Positions 42,729-54,048 of a stretch of 64,000 nt of DNA are shown here, piece after piece. Origin of the DNA: Thereva unica (Eukaryota; Arthropoda; Insecta; Diptera; Therevidae); NCBI GenBank assembly GCA_949987705.1, contig OX465281.1:170204516-170268515 (forward strand), written 5' to 3'. The position numbers and the translations under genes were made by a program. Below the pieces are notes generated by a model. That model made no database searches, was not told the origin of the DNA, and saw nothing but the letters and a program-made list of their open reading frames with translations. Every line of letters starts with the position of its first letter. Within the stretch, counting starts at the first letter, position 1.

Positions 42729-43890
42729 CTATTGCAAAATTGCAAAATTGCTGGCGTCTGTGGTAAGGTTGAAGGGCTTTGAAAAGTCTGGGAACTGAAG
42801 TACCGGATCATTCATGAGGATTTGTTTGCTTATGTTGAAGCTATGATGAATATATCTTTCTGTTAGTTCAACAGTTCTGCCCTTTTTTAAACACTCTGTT
42901 AAAGGCTTAACTAGCTTAGCAAAGTCTTTAACGAATTTCCTATAGTACCCCAATAATCCGAGAAAGGATTTTATTTGTTTCTGGGTACGAGGAATTGGGA
43001 ATTGCTGGATTGCACGAATTTTGTCAGGATTGGGTCTGATGCCCTCGGTGGAAACGATATGGCCAAGGAAGGCGATTTCCTTGTGAAGAAATTCGCATTT
43101 ATCCGGTTGGATCTTGAGATTGGCCTCACTAATTTTTTCAAACACTTTCCTCAGGTTCTGTATGTGCTCTTGCAAAGACGTGGAGTATATTATAATATCA
43201 TCCAAATAAACAAGGCAAACCTTGCCTTGAAGGTCCTTTAGCACGTTGTCCATAACCCTTTGAAAGGTGGACGGGGCATTTTCAAGCCCGAATGGCATAC
43301 GGACATACTCATAATGTCCCCCTTCTACCGTGAAGGCTGTTTTGGGGACATGCTTCGGGTTCATCTCTATTTGATAAAACCCGCTAGCCAAATCAAGTGT
43401 GGAGAAATACATACACTTGCCGAGTTTGTCGAGAATCTCGGTTATATTGGGAATTGGATATCGGTCAGTGATCGTTTTTTCGTTCAATTTCCGATAATCG
43501 ACTACGAGGCGCCATTTCTGCTTGCCGCTGGCGTCTTTCCTTTTGGGCACCACCCAGATATTGGAGCTCCAAGGAGAATAACTAGGGCGTATTATACCCT
43601 GTTCTAGCATACCATCGATTTGTTTCCTTAACTCCTCTTTATGGATGTAAGGATATCTATAGGACTTTGTATAGATCGGAGAATCGTCGATGGTTGGAAT
43701 GCAATGTTTCACTTGATTGGTGAAACTTAGTGGTTGGTTTTCGTCATAGAAAATGGTTTCATATTGTTTGCAATTTTGTATGATGGCTTTCTTTTCCTCT
43801 TCATTTAAGTGAGACGTGCGGATTGTTTGTATGGCATTGTTAGTTTCTGGCTGTTCGTTATACTCAAAAATTGACGTGGTTTAATTCAAT
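42729..43890 (-). pseudogene. pol: Reverse transcriptase domain of pol
   Basis: The conserved ORF (42729-43712, open to about 43885) has MLEQGIIRPSYSPWSSNIWV, WRLVVDYRKLNEKT, STLDLASGFYQIEM, MPFGLENAPSTFQRVM and catalytic YLDDII. All RT blocks are intact. Only junctions with the protease (near 43885) and RNase H (near 42726) are broken. Confidence 0.92.
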
Positions 43891-44011
43891 ATGTTCGGAA
43901 GACAAATAACGTTATACTTTCAGAGGTTGAGTATTTGCTCTTGGTCGGATTCGTTGCTGATTTCCATTGTACTGTGCCACTCAATAGCCTTATATAGTCC
44001 TTCAGAGATAA

Positions 44012-44425
44012 TCAGATTGTGTTTCTAAGAAAAATTTCTCCGTTTCTTACATCTACAGGGAGTTTAACTATTGTTTTAGAATGGGGTGGTATAATATGTT
44101 TGCCGGAACTGAAATTAGGTTTATACTTTAAGGGGATTTTTGCATTTTTAGTTATGAGGGCCTTTTCTACTAGGTCAATTTTACCACCTAGCTTGGTAAG
44201 GTCGCCAAGTCCTAACAGACCGTCGAAGTACCCATGAAATTTGAAAATAAAAAATTGTATTTCGCCGGAGTCATTAAATTCTGTAAATGTTGGAAGGGTA
44301 ACTGTTTTATCAATTTGGTATTTGCCTAATACAGTGATTATTGTTTTGGGTTCGCACTTTTCTACATCAGTGGGAAAAACAAATTCTGGGTTGATGAACG
44401 ACGATGAAGCTCCTGTATCTATCAA
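44012..44425 (-). pseudogene. pol: Aspartic protease domain of pol
   Basis: The frame opens with the catalytic IDTGASSSFINPE motif and has the downstream FDGLLGLGDL flap-type segment, typical of errantivirus proteases that mature Gag and Pol. It lies directly after gag, in a different frame. A stop before RT at 44012 separates it from the polymerase. Confidence 0.88.
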
Positions 44426-44496
44426 GAACTTCAGCGGTCGTCCGAATGGGCTTGCTATGTTGATGTAAGCAAGTGTTGTACCATGCGTATTGACGT

Positions 44497-45720
44497 CTAG
44501 GTAACCTGTTGGTCCCCCAAGGCGTCCATAGGAAAATTTTGCGCATTATTGATATCGGTATCTGGATTAAACGAATTTCCTTCATAAAAATGATCCAGCT
44601 TTTGTTGGTAGGAACTACTTCCAAGTGGAATATTATTTCCGTTTTCCTTACTTTCGTCTATATTATGGATTTCTTCCGCTATATATTTAGGGAATCCGCT
44701 AGGACGAAAAGGTTTATACGGGAAGGAATTATTCTGTGGGTTCCTGGATTGGTTGAAAGCAGTTCGTTGTCTTAAGTGAGAATTCCCAGAACTAGTATCC
44801 ATCGGTTCTGGTGGAGGTAACCTAGGTGGGTTTGTTCTTCGATCAAACACGTTCTGATTAAAAGTAGGGTTTTTGAAATTGTTATAATTCTGATTGTTTC
44901 TATAGTTATTAAAATTCTGATTCGGATTCTTGAAAAAGGGCATCGAAATTTGATTGTTAAATCCTTGTGAGGTATTAAATTGTTTATGAGGAATACGAGG
45001 TGAAAATTTAAAGTTGGTTAATTGTAAGTTTGCAGAATTGTTATGCTTTTGATTCTTATTAAATTTAGGATAATCTGAAAGTGGATTTGATTTCATATAG
45101 CAAATATTTTGCTCTTTAATGCAATAGGATAGAGCTAAGGGTAGAGAATCCGGTCTCATCGCTCGGATCATCGACCCCAAGGGTTCTCTAATCCCCGTTA
45201 GAAAAACATTCAAACACATTTCCGCGTATAGTTCCTTTTTCGCTTTGATTACGGAATTTTCTGTTTCGTGAATTAATATATTGTTATTAAGGGTAGCCTG
45301 TATTTCAACTACCTCGCTGCAGAATGTTTCTATATTTTTATTATTTTGCCTAATAGAATGTAGGTCTCTAATTAGTGATGTTTCTGTTCGTTTGTCGGAG
45401 TAGTGTAACGTTAGATTGTTCTTTATGTCCTCCCAAACAAGAGCAGTGCCGTATAAATTCAAAACTTCGTTTGCTTCCCCTTCAATTTTTTTTCGTATTG
45501 CACGCATAAGGATTAGGGAGTAGGGTGTACCGTCAATTGCTTTTAAATATTTTAAAATTTCTTCTACATTGTTGAAGAATTCGTGAAGTAGTCTAGGATT
45601 TCCATCGAATCGTGGAAGATCCTTGATCACATCAGGAATCCTTAATGAATTAAAAATATCTGTGGGCGAAATTGATGCACTTATTATTAGTAGCCATTTC
45701 ACTAATAGACTCGATTTCAC
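44497..45720 (-). CDS. gag: Errantivirus Gag
   Basis: About 407 residues in one open frame. An IPDVIKDLPRFDGNPRLLHE stretch near residue 28 and the following helical region are the errantivirus capsid signature. The C-terminus is Asn/Pro-rich (NNYRNNQNYNNFKNP) with no zinc knuckle, as in other errantiviruses. The frame has no ATG at its 5' edge: it opens after a TAA with GTG, while a well-placed ATG at 45695-45697 is in another frame. The start has therefore probably been lost by a one-base change, or the true N-terminus is elsewhere. Confidence 0.85.
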   Translation of the reverse strand: MKSSLLVKWLLIISASISPTDIFNSLRIPDVIKDLPRFDGNPRLLHEFFNNVEEILKYLKAIDGTPYSLILMRAIRKKIEGEANEVLNLYGTALVWEDIKNNLTLHYSDKRTETSLIRDLHSIRQNNKNIETFCSEVVEIQATLNNNILIHETENSVIKAKKELYAEMCLNVFLTGIREPLGSMIRAMRPDSLPLALSYCIKEQNICYMKSNPLSDYPKFNKNQKHNNSANLQLTNFKFSPRIPHKQFNTSQGFNNQISMPFFKNPNQNFNNYRNNQNYNNFKNPTFNQNVFDRRTNPPRLPPPEPMDTSSGNSHLRQRTAFNQSRNPQNNSFPYKPFRPSGFPKYIAEEIHNIDESKENGNNIPLGSSSYQQKLDHFYEGNSFNPDTDINNAQNFPMDALGDQQVT

Positions 45721-45726
45721 TTACCA
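45721..45726 (-). promoter_or_regulatory. Candidate splice donor (GTAAGT)
   Basis: The minus strand reads TTTG|GTAAGTG immediately before gag, a near-perfect insect donor. It could pair with the acceptor at 40116 to make env RNA. The resulting frame does not join cleanly to env, so use of this donor is uncertain. Confidence 0.5.
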
Positions 45727-46240
45727 AATTTATAATTGGGAACACTAATATTTAAATTAATACTTAAATCTTTTTCACTATTTATATTTTCCGGAATAGA
45801 GCTTAAACTTTTGAATAGCCTATTAATTTTTTTTTTGGATAGGGCCAAAGGGAAGGGTTCTTTGCAAATTTTTTCATATAGGGAAATAATGATCAAAGAG
45901 AAAATAATTCAATATTCGACTTACATATGTCCAATAATTATTAGGTATTTCATCGTCCTGAGTCCTTTTCAATAGGTGTCTAGAGTTGAAACTCTCCGGT
46001 CCAACGGTGTGTTGCTGCAACTGGTTTTCCGCCAGAATATGAGATGCTGATGAGGAAACCACTCAAAGCACTTCAAAAACACTCCCGAATATCTGTAATC
46101 TTTATTATTATATCGAAAAAAGTTCGGTAATCCGCCGTATTATTTTCAAAACAATAATTGTATTTTCACTTTCGGTAAACCGCCGTTAGTTAAAAATTAT
46201 TACAGATTATGTAGATATTAATGGATAGGGCCGCACACCT

Positions 46241-46258
46241 ATCCTACCGACTGCGCCA
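46241..46258 (-). promoter_or_regulatory. Primer-binding site, tRNA-Ser type
   Basis: The minus strand after the 5' LTR reads TGGCGCAGTCGGTAGGAT, the Ser-tRNA-complementary site used by gypsy, 17.6 and 297. It confirms element orientation and family. Confidence 0.9.
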
Positions 46259-46261
46259 ATT

Positions 46262-46560
46262 ATACTTTTCGGACCCGGATAATCAATAAAAAAAAAAAGA
46301 CAATTCAAACCGAATATTAATTTATTACTGACTTGTTATCTATTTAAGAGCTTCTATCAAACTGAATTTAATTCTTAAATCTAATTTCATTAAAACTAGC
46401 TTAACAATAATTTCCCATGCTTGGATTCTGGGTATTCCTAGTCAGCGTCTACAACGCCGGATGCGTGTTGCAATTTAACCCCTTTACCTGAATCGTGGAA
46501 TCTTGGGGTTGACGACATCTTATATGGTGGAACGTGGAGATGGGGCTAAATGACATCGGT
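46262..46560 (-). repeat. Errantivirus 5' LTR
   Basis: Matches 38231-38527 with scattered differences. It should carry the promoter for the genomic RNA. No clear TATA box was pinned down. Confidence 0.94.
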
Positions 46561-46564
46561 AATT

Positions 46565-47620
46565 CGCGCGTGTGTGTGCGTGTGATTGTGCGTAAGTATG
46601 TGGTCATATTTTCCTGCACGATATCGCACGAACCAAAAAAGATAACGACTTCGATTAGGTGTCGTTCGAAGCGTATTAACGGAAATGTGATCAGAAAAGA
46701 TTTTTATAAAATTTGATCGAGCCGTTTTGTGGTTTAGGCGGCATAAGTGATTTGTGTACCTGCACGATATCGCCCGAGCCACAAAAGATATTAAACTAAA
46801 AAATACACAAAAGATATTAAACCAAAAACTATATCGACTTCTTTGAGATGCCGAAAGAAGAATATTAACGAAAAAATACCCTGAAAAAAATTTCATAACA
46901 TTCGGTCATGCCTTTTTTTGTTTAATTGGAAAAACTTCAGATAAGTGTCAGAACGATCTTAAATTGATAAGTTTTGCTAACATCTAATAACTCCGCCTTC
47001 GTCTGGTCGCAAGCGCAGGGTGTGAATGGGGGAGGGTCGTCAATCTGCCGAATTGACCAGTAAAACTAGGCAAGAAACCGCATGAAAAAAAGCGGCACCG
47101 ACAGCAGCGTATCCGTTGCGGGGACCGCCCCGCTCGGACCGCCAGCTAACGGATCAAAGAAGAAAGAGAAGAAGCTAATATCTAATAAACTCGATGGAAT
47201 GAGACCTACTTTAAACGAAGTGATGTTTTTTGGGTTCTGCACAGCCATAGCTTTTCAACAAAACATTACTTGTCAAAATCCGACGATTTTTGGGCAATTT
47301 CTTGCAAATCAAGAAGAAGATAACATAAATGTCGATTGTCTATGTATATGCCACATTTTAAGATACCCACATACATACACTTTTTAAGATACATACATAG
47401 GTACATACATTTTCGAAGGACCGAAAACCTCCGGCTAATTCCTGCAGGAGGGGAAGTGAAAATTTCCCCGCTTTTTCTTGCATGAGAAAGTAAAGAAACA
47501 CAAATTGGGCGAATTTTTGCTTCCGCGGTATCCCACATTCGAGTTGTGGAACAGAGCTACAGTTTCAGGAAATTGCGGTTAATCCCGGAATTGCCAGTAG
47601 TTACAGAAAATATTGATCTT
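46565..47620. other. Unassigned region with a tandem duplication
   Basis: The phrase CCTGCACGATATCGC occurs at about 46611 and 46759, each followed by a GAACC/GAGCCACAAAAGATA-like segment, giving a diverged 148-bp duplication. The phrase GAGCCGTTTTGTGGTTTAGG near 46726 resembles RTE/SINE-type tails. A 101-codon frame at 47082-47387 starts with a Lys/Ser/Pro-rich stretch but has no known domain. Confidence 0.5.
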
Positions 47621-47949
47621 TTTAGTCAAGTCTGACAAGTTTTTTTTTTTATGTGAGACATTAGAGTTTTTGGAAAGCCCTTTATACTGTGTGGACAATC
47701 AATTTTCTTCATATAGAGTGCAACGTCGAACAGCAGCTCTAGTCGGGGAGGAACTGTCACAACCTACGCGCGATAATTTTATTCCACCTACTCCCAACCA
47801 ATACTATCGCGACTTCGACATCGAGGCATCGAGAAACAACTCGCTGGAGTGTTATGCCTCCTGAAACGAGTTGAATCTCATCATGTAAAAAAGGAGGAAG
47901 AAAGAAGGAAAGTTCTGTAGTTGGGAAAGTGGAAAAGGCAAAGGACCAT

Positions 47950-48027
47950 GGGGCTGGCCAGGATTCGAACCCGGGACCTCTGGGATAGTAGCCAGAAGCC
48001 TTACTCTTTAGGCTACCTAGGCCCCCG
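47950..48027 (-). mobile_element. tRNA-derived SINE head
   Basis: The minus strand carries an A-box-like TAGCCTAAAGAG (48004-48015) and a perfect B box GGTTCGAATCC (47961-47971). Folding gives a D-arm and a 5-bp anticodon stem (TCTGG/CCAGA) with an 8-base loop. The acceptor stem does not pair, so it is not a working tRNA gene. The SINE body probably extends leftwards to around 47640. Pol III would transcribe it. Confidence 0.75.
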
Positions 48028-48029
48028 TA

Positions 48030-48994
48030 AGTATAGATTTTTTCAAACTCCGTGACACAAAAAATTTGAACAGTTCTGCGCACCTCGTTGCCAAATTTTA
48101 TAAATAATATTCTATCATTTCCCCTCTTTTTAGTTAAAATGGCAGCAAACGCAGAAAAAACTCAACAAAATAATTTGCGAAGGGATGCGTGCATGCAGAA
48201 TGAATAAAATTAATTTATCTTTATATGTGTTGGGCAGAGCTTTTAAACACATGTAAAGCCCCTTATCAACAATGACAGTTTATTCATCAAAATAAGCATA
48301 ATTTTACTTTAATTATGCGCAATAATTCTCATCCCTAAATTTAAAATAATTTAAAAATATGCTGAAAAAAATTCTATTGAATACATGAACTTTTTCATTC
48401 ATTAAACGAGAATTTTCCGGTAGTCGCAAGCAACACAACCTCCCCAAGCAGAAGCGCGCATGCAACTGGCGGAAAAGGTCAACAAACTAGTAATCAAAGT
48501 GATAAAAATACAAATTTCGTAATCATTGAAGACCCTGAAAAATTCATCTCCCTCCAGCAATACACAGTCGTGACTGATTGAATGGCATCAAGTGATTTGA
48601 TAGGAGGAGTTAAATAAAGCTTTGTTCGAGCTTTTAAACATTTTTAAGAGCTTTGCAGGGGAACGTGCGCGGAGTGTCACGACCTTTGAAAAAATCTATA
48701 CTTTATATTGATTAGTTTTGCTAATATCTATCTCCGAAAAGCTTTGGAATTTCCAAATGAAGTTAATCGCTTCCAGGTTGATCAAAGGCCCTTCAACACG
48801 CTCAATACGAATTTTAACACCCGATTTAATGTAGCGAACGAAATACGAAGGAAATGTTTGTTTGCTAACTTGCTTATTTTCCACTATTATAGTTATTTAA
48901 ACTAGCTTCTCTCAGGATTGTCACCAGTTCTGATACTAGTCAATCGCCCACTAGCGAAAGGAAATCGCAACTGTGTTACTTTAATCTTAGAATA
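48030..48994. other. Unassigned spacer
   Basis: AT-rich, no gene supported. Short opposing frames at 48696-48905 overlap each other fully and look random. Confidence 0.5.
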
Positions 48995-48995
48995 G

Positions 48996-49723
48996 AGAAC
49001 TAGTACCCAGCGGGAAAACCAGCAAGGGGCTACTCAGGTAACCCAAAAAATTCATTAATGATTTGTGTAACCGCTTACATGGCAATTGAAAAATTCTACT
49101 GCAAATTTAGTAAAATGGAGGTCTTTACATTGTAATGGCTAGGTAATGAATTGTGAAATACTTTCGTTGGAAATGTGATGTGCTTTCATTATTCTTTGTC
49201 TTGTCGAAGCCTCTCTTCTTGAGTTTATTCCGTCCTCAAAATTCGTTCGGTGTGTATCGTGGCCAAGTGCAGTCAAAAAGATATCGTGCTAGTACAATTC
49301 TCACCAAATGTAGCAGAAATTCAATGGTAATTTTGGATAGTAATGTTATTAATCCTAAAAAGGGTAGCCAGAAATTTATTCGGCGTGCCTTAGATGGTAA
49401 TCTATGTATTCACTTAATACACTTCACCTCTGAAATAAGTCATTTCTGTTAGGTATTAAGCTTAGACTAGGTATTTTTCTTTTTGCCATGTTAGAATTCA
49501 AATTATAATGATATTGTACTCTAAAAGATGTAAGTCTTGTGTACTTCCTTATGTATAAAGTAAAATTGAAATTGAAGTCCTCGCCTGTAATGCCTACAGT
49601 AAGTACTTACCGCCCTAAGATATCCCTATGTAAAAGTAAGCTATTATTTCATCGCAAAGGTAATGGGTCCATCTCATTACCACCTCGCTTACCTAGCCAT
49701 TACATTTCCCGCTGGGTAGTTCT
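48996..49723. mobile_element. MITE with ACCCAGCGGGA termini
   Basis: The termini AGAACT(AGT)ACCCAGCGGGA and its complement face each other at 48996-49017 and 49708-49723. A second inverted pair TGTAATGGCTAGGTAA lies inside (about 49131 and 49690). 728 bp, non-coding; the 99-codon frame inside has no domain. Target duplication is not clear. Confidence 0.65.
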
Positions 49724-49894
49724 AGTAGACTTTAATATATGGAAACTGCATTCAACTTCATATTCTGTAAAAGTTATACACTTGTTTGGCACTCAAAGGA
49801 GTTTGTGTGCTGGTCTTAAACTTTGGAAATATAATTATGTAAGTTATAACTTTAATGTGGAAAAACATGTATTTTACACACAACATTCGAATTA

Positions 49895-51716
49895 CAGTAA
49901 TGTCTAGCTAATCCGGATCAATTTTGGGCCGCCTTTGTCCGGATTAGCGAATTTTCCGGACTGGCAAGTACATACGGTAAAAAGTAAAAAATACATAGGA
50001 ATTATCTTTGTGACAATCATTTCATTGTCACCATAAACATTTTATTATATTTTATCATTTTTACAAGAATTTAAAAAAATCCGTTATACTCGTAGTTGTT
50101 TGTCTTTTTTTGGAATTTACAACAGCTCGTTGCGCTTTTTCTTTCAATTCCTACAGAACCATCATCTGGTTGATAGAAACGTTGTTTTGCGAGCTCCACT
50201 CGATGACAGTTCCAATGGCTTCAACAGCAGCTTCATTTCTAACTCGCATAGGATTTTCGTCTCCTACATTCAATCCGTAAAATTCCTCATGTTCGTCTTC
50301 GGTTTCTATGGCCTCCTCTTCAATGATATCATCGATGTTCGTCTCTTCCACCCAATCGTTAACTTCGTCCGCCGTATAAGTCGATTCGCTTTGCATAGCT
50401 AATCTTAAATTTTCGCTAATTTCCTCAGCATCGCGTATTTGACGGATCAATTCATTTAACGGGATTAAATCCTCACCAGACCAATCTTCATTTTCCTCCT
50501 CAAACAAACTTTTCCAACACGACTTGATCATGCTTTGTTTCAAATTTCTCCAAGCACTTGCCAGAAAGTACAGGGCGTCCTTCAACGTCAGTGCTTTCAT
50601 TAACTTATCAACATCCTTCTCTCTCGAGCATAGAATGTGAGAAATCAAGTTACACGGATAATGTTCTGATCAAGTGGCTGTATCAATGCTGTGCAGTTCG
50701 TTGGCAAAAACATTGCTCAAATCTGCCCGTCTGCGGTCTGAGATCATCAACAGGTGGATGACAAGGTGCATTATCTAAGAGAAGAAGTGCTTTGTGAGGT
50801 TTGCCGATGCTTTCTAAAAAATCCCGGACCTGCGAAACGAAAGACTGAAAAAACCATGTTCTGAAGATTTCGGATGTCATCCAAGCTTTGGAACTCGACC
50901 GGTATTCTACCGGAAGTGCAACGCTTCGGAACGCTCGAGGATTCCTCGATTTACCAATCACGAGTAACCTCAACTGATGGTCACCTGATGCCTTAGTGCA
51001 GCCCAAAAATGTCAAACGCTGTAAGTGTGCTTTACGACCTGGGGCTGTTTTTTCGTGCGACGTTACAAGTGTCTTGTTCGGCAACAACTTCCAAAAAAGT
51101 CCGCTCTCATCCGCATTGTACACCTGACATGGTTCCAAGTTCATCTCACGAATTTTTTCAATAAATTTTGCTTGAAATGGTGCTACACTTGTGTCTTTGT
51201 TGGACAATTTTTCGCCACAGATTTTTAATCCTCTAATACCAAAACGTTTCCGGAATTACAAATTCCAAACCCTGCTGGCGTGGAATTCTTTACCTTCGCC
51301 ATAAACTTTTCGCAGAATTTTTTGGGCTTGGATCTGCAACATTTCCTCCGATATGGCCACATGTCTCTCTCGTTGTTTGATAAGCCACCCGTATAGACGT
51401 CTATCCAAGTCCGGAAATTCTCCCTTCTTCATTATTTTTCTTTTATTGACTCCCTAGACAGAAACATAACTAAAAATTTTTGAAATCAGCCTAACGAAGC
51501 CATCCATGATGCATGATGAAAGACTACTTACTCCAAAATTTGATTTCTTTTCTTTTTTATATCGCCGACTGTCGATTTTCCAATTCCAAATTCTGTTGCT
51601 ATATTTTTTAAGGACTTTCCACTGCCAATCTTTTTTAAAATTGCAACTTTTTCCATTATTGACAAAGTTTTATGTTTCCTTTTTATTTTCAAAAGATCAC
51701 AACACCACAAATTCTA
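49895..51716 (-). mobile_element. Pogo/Tigger-like transposon, truncated
   Basis: The left terminus CAGTAATGTCTAGCTAATCC at 49895 follows a TA and contains inverted TCCGGATTAG copies, like Tigger ends. The transposase lies on the minus strand. No matching right terminus is seen before the errantivirus LTR at 51790, so this end is truncated or lies beyond that insertion. Confidence 0.8.
50151..51710 (-). pseudogene. Pogo/Jerky-type transposase, frameshifted
   Basis: Three minus-strand pieces: 51528-51710 with a CENP-B-type helix-turn-helix (KRKHKTLSIMEKVAILKKIG, then KSLKNIATEFGIGKSTVGDI); 50683-51207 with the DDE core (VYNADESGLFWKLLPNKT, then LLLLDNAPCHPP); and 50151-50648, the acidic C-terminus. 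Frames break near 51220-51520 and at 50650-50720, where ALIQPLDQNIIRV (third catalytic Asp) is in a different frame. It would cut and paste DNA at TA sites if intact. Confidence 0.9.
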
Positions 51717-51789
51717 AATGAATAATGAAAGCCTGCACCTGATGCACAGTCCGAGCTATGAAAAGAGAAGATAAGAAACCGAACATGTA

Positions 51790-52102
51790 AGTTAACAATT
51801 TTACTATTTTTTGTAATTAAAAATGAAGAAAAACAGTTTTAACTTTTAATTTTCACAACTTTTATTACGAAATCGCTAACAAATTTTAATTTACGTCTGA
51901 CCCGGTACTTTACGAAAAAGCTTCTGCGCTTCTTGCTACAATAAATCTTTTGTTTTAAATTTACGACTACGTCAGCGAAATATTTATTCTCATTCTTATT
52001 CTAATAAACTGACATAGTCAGCAAAAACATAGGTACTTAAATTACTGTCTGCATAGTGTCCGTTGCAGGCAACGGAAACTAATTCTTCTACTCCAGTTAA
52101 CT
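51790..52102 (-). repeat. Second errantivirus, 3' LTR
   Basis: On the minus strand it begins AGTTAACTGGAGTAG and ends TTGTTAACT, the AGTTA start seen in many errantiviruses. A purine tract GAGGAGGGAGG precedes it (about 52103-52113). The other LTR is not in the window. Confidence 0.75.
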
Positions 52103-52133
52103 CCTCCCTCCTCAAGTGTCCGCGTCCCGTGGA

Positions 52134-52613
52134 TCACATGTTGATGCTAATGGGCTGAAGATCCTGGATATTGGGGTTTGTTGCCAGTGGAATGGTGGGT
52201 TGAATGATTTTAAGCTTTGACTTTGTTCTTAACCTAAGTATTATAAAAATGGCAAATATTAATAAAAGAACTATAAAACAAATATTTGTTGAAAAGGATA
52301 TGATGTTGCCGGTGGATAATTTTATCAGCTGCTTCCTATTTTTTAGGTGTAGGTCGTGCAAGTACTCTATATCAAGTTTTAAATTCCCTTCTGCTGGATG
52401 AGTTTGTAGTACAGGTGGCAAGACTTGGAACGTTTTTATTTCCTTATTATTGTATTGCTTTTCCTTAATTTTGATCGTTTCGTTGATGAACTGTACAATG
52501 AAAGTCCCATTTAAATGTCTGGTTGAGTTATTCACAAAAAGCTCTCCTTCAAAGTTATCCAGGAATATCGTATCTTCGTTGATTATTTCAATGTTTTCAT
52601 TTTTAATAAATTT
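52134..52613 (-). pseudogene. env: Second errantivirus env, C-terminal piece
   Basis: About 160 residues of an F-like Env end: a Cys pair, a stalk with KNRKQLIKLSTGN, a membrane anchor (NICFIVLLLIFAIFIILRLR) and a Pro-rich tail. It is cut at its N-terminal side by the gypsy insertion at 52619 and continues at 59564. Distinct in sequence from the env at 38513-40084. Confidence 0.85.
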
Positions 52614-52618
52614 ATAGT

Positions 52619-52740
52619 TGTAGTATCGGCAACACTGAGTGATGCCAACACAAAATGTCAAATGTAAGAAGAAGTGAGAATAAAGACAGTTTAGAGTAAA
52701 CCGTAGCAGCGATAACGCGTATGTTTATTAGTTCTCCACA
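52619..52740 (+). repeat. Gypsy 5' LTR
   Basis: Very short LTR (122 bp). It differs from the 3' LTR at about three positions (GAGTGATGCCAAC/AAGTGATGCCGAC, GAGAATAAAG/GAAAATAAAG). A primer-binding-site-like TTGGCGACAGAGG follows directly at 52742. Confidence 0.94.
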
Positions 52741-53309
52741 ATTGGCGACAGAGGTAAAAAAAAAAACATTAGGAAAAAGAAGAGAATGGAAAATTCAAGC
52801 GAAATACAAGGTAAGGAACGAAATAACAATTAGATATTATTAAATTCAAAATTAAAGTGTGAATAAAAAGGAAACAGTGAAGTGTATAGAAACAATGATT
52901 TGCCGCATCGATAAATCCACAATTGCATAAAGTTACTGTTGTGTTACAAATGTGATACATTCAAAGAAAACCAGGGGCCTGTTGCACGAAACTACAAGTC
53001 TACAAGTCTACAAGTGCCTGTAAAATAATACTTGTACTACAAGTCCACCAAATTTTGGTTGCACGAAAAAATTTTCTACACTTGTAGAATTATTAAAATT
53101 TCCCAAAATATGTAAAATAAATTTTACAAGTGTAGAAGCTTACTCCATGGCAACGTGAATGTTTACAAAACAAAATTTGTCGTGTTTTAAGATTTAAATT
53201 TATTAAATTTACCTTTGACAGATTTCTATTCAAATAAATTTCATTGGTAAAGATGGCCCGTAAGTGTAACGACGAAAAGAAAATATGTAAGTATTCTAAG
53301 GAAAATAAG

Positions 53310-53450
53310 GGAGAACAAAGAAATTTTGTTTGGTGCTTTTAGTAGTAATGATATTACTAAAAGTGCTAAAAACGAAAAGTGGAAGGAAATCTTTCAGTTA
53401 GCGTCCAGCATAAATTTAATTCCTAAAAACAAGGGATGGAATTATGTGAG
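53310..53450 (+). pseudogene. Harbinger Myb/SANT-like protein, N-terminal part
   Basis: Plus-strand codons ENKEILFGAFSSNDITKSAK then EKWKEIFQLASSIN resemble the start of the Myb/SANT-like accessory protein that accompanies Harbinger transposases in DNA binding. An ATG at 53253 may start it through a small intron-like GTAAGT. The frame runs into reversed transposase sequence after about 53450, so most of the protein is gone. Confidence 0.65.
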
Positions 53451-54048
53451 GGACGTATTGTGCATCGTGTACGCTCCCTGGCCAGTTAGCGCTGGCGTAG
53501 TAGAATTGTAAATCAGGACCGCAAACAGCCATACAATTTAGTGAATGATTTCCATGACGGTCAACAAAAGCTACTTCATCTTGTGGTGGTGCGTCTATAT
53601 TTATTAAAATTCCATCTATTGCGCCACATATTTGTGGTAAACCACCTTTTTCGTAAAATTCTTGAACCACAGCATCTACATTAGATGGCCAACGAACTTG
53701 TTCTTGAAATTCCACTTCATTTATAGCTGCTGTTACTTCGTGCACGCACCTGCAGACGGTTGCTTTATGAATACCACGCATATCTGCTACGCTATGATAT
53801 TGTGCACCCGTTCCGAACCAGTGTAGTGCTATTAGCAATTTCTGTCTTACAGAAAGTGATTGGCTTCTATTAGTCACTGAGTTCAATTTATTATATAAAC
53901 TATGTTCAAATTTTTCGACCACTGCCTCTGGCACTCGGAATTTTTCTTTAAAGTTATTATCACTTACTTCAAAATTTATTCTCTTTTTATATACACGAAT
54001 GTTTTCCCACTCGTCTTCACTTTCATTACTATCATCCCAAATAAACAT
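53416..54048 (-). pseudogene. PIF/Harbinger transposase, C-truncated
   Basis: 210 residues of a HARBI1-type transposase. The N-terminal helix-turn-helix region has LSVRQKLLIALHWFGTGAQY and GIHKATVCRCVHEV. The DDE domain has GAIDGILINI (first Asp), FVDRHGNHSLNCMAVCG and PGSVHDA (second Asp). The third acidic residue and the C-terminus are missing because of the internal deletion. Confidence 0.88.

Larger units (their letters stand above)
38231..46560 (-). mobile_element. Errantivirus provirus (insect Ty3/gypsy with env)
   Basis: An 8,330-bp LTR element on the minus strand with the 4-bp duplication AATT (38227-38230, 46561-46564) inside a CG/GT repeat. Order in transcription direction: 5' LTR 46262-46560, PBS 46241-46258, gag, protease, RT, RNase H, integrase, Ulp1-like ORF, env, PPT, 3' LTR 38231-38527. 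LTRs of 297 and 299 bp differ at only a handful of positions, so insertion is fairly recent. Pol has several frame breaks, so this copy should not be autonomous. Confidence 0.95.

Noticed and set aside
47950..48027. A functional tRNA gene on the minus strand
   Set aside because: The acceptor stem does not pair and the anticodon loop has eight bases; a SINE head fits better.
49153..49452. A 99-codon plus-strand frame as a gene
   Set aside because: It lies wholly inside a MITE with inverted termini and shows no known domain.
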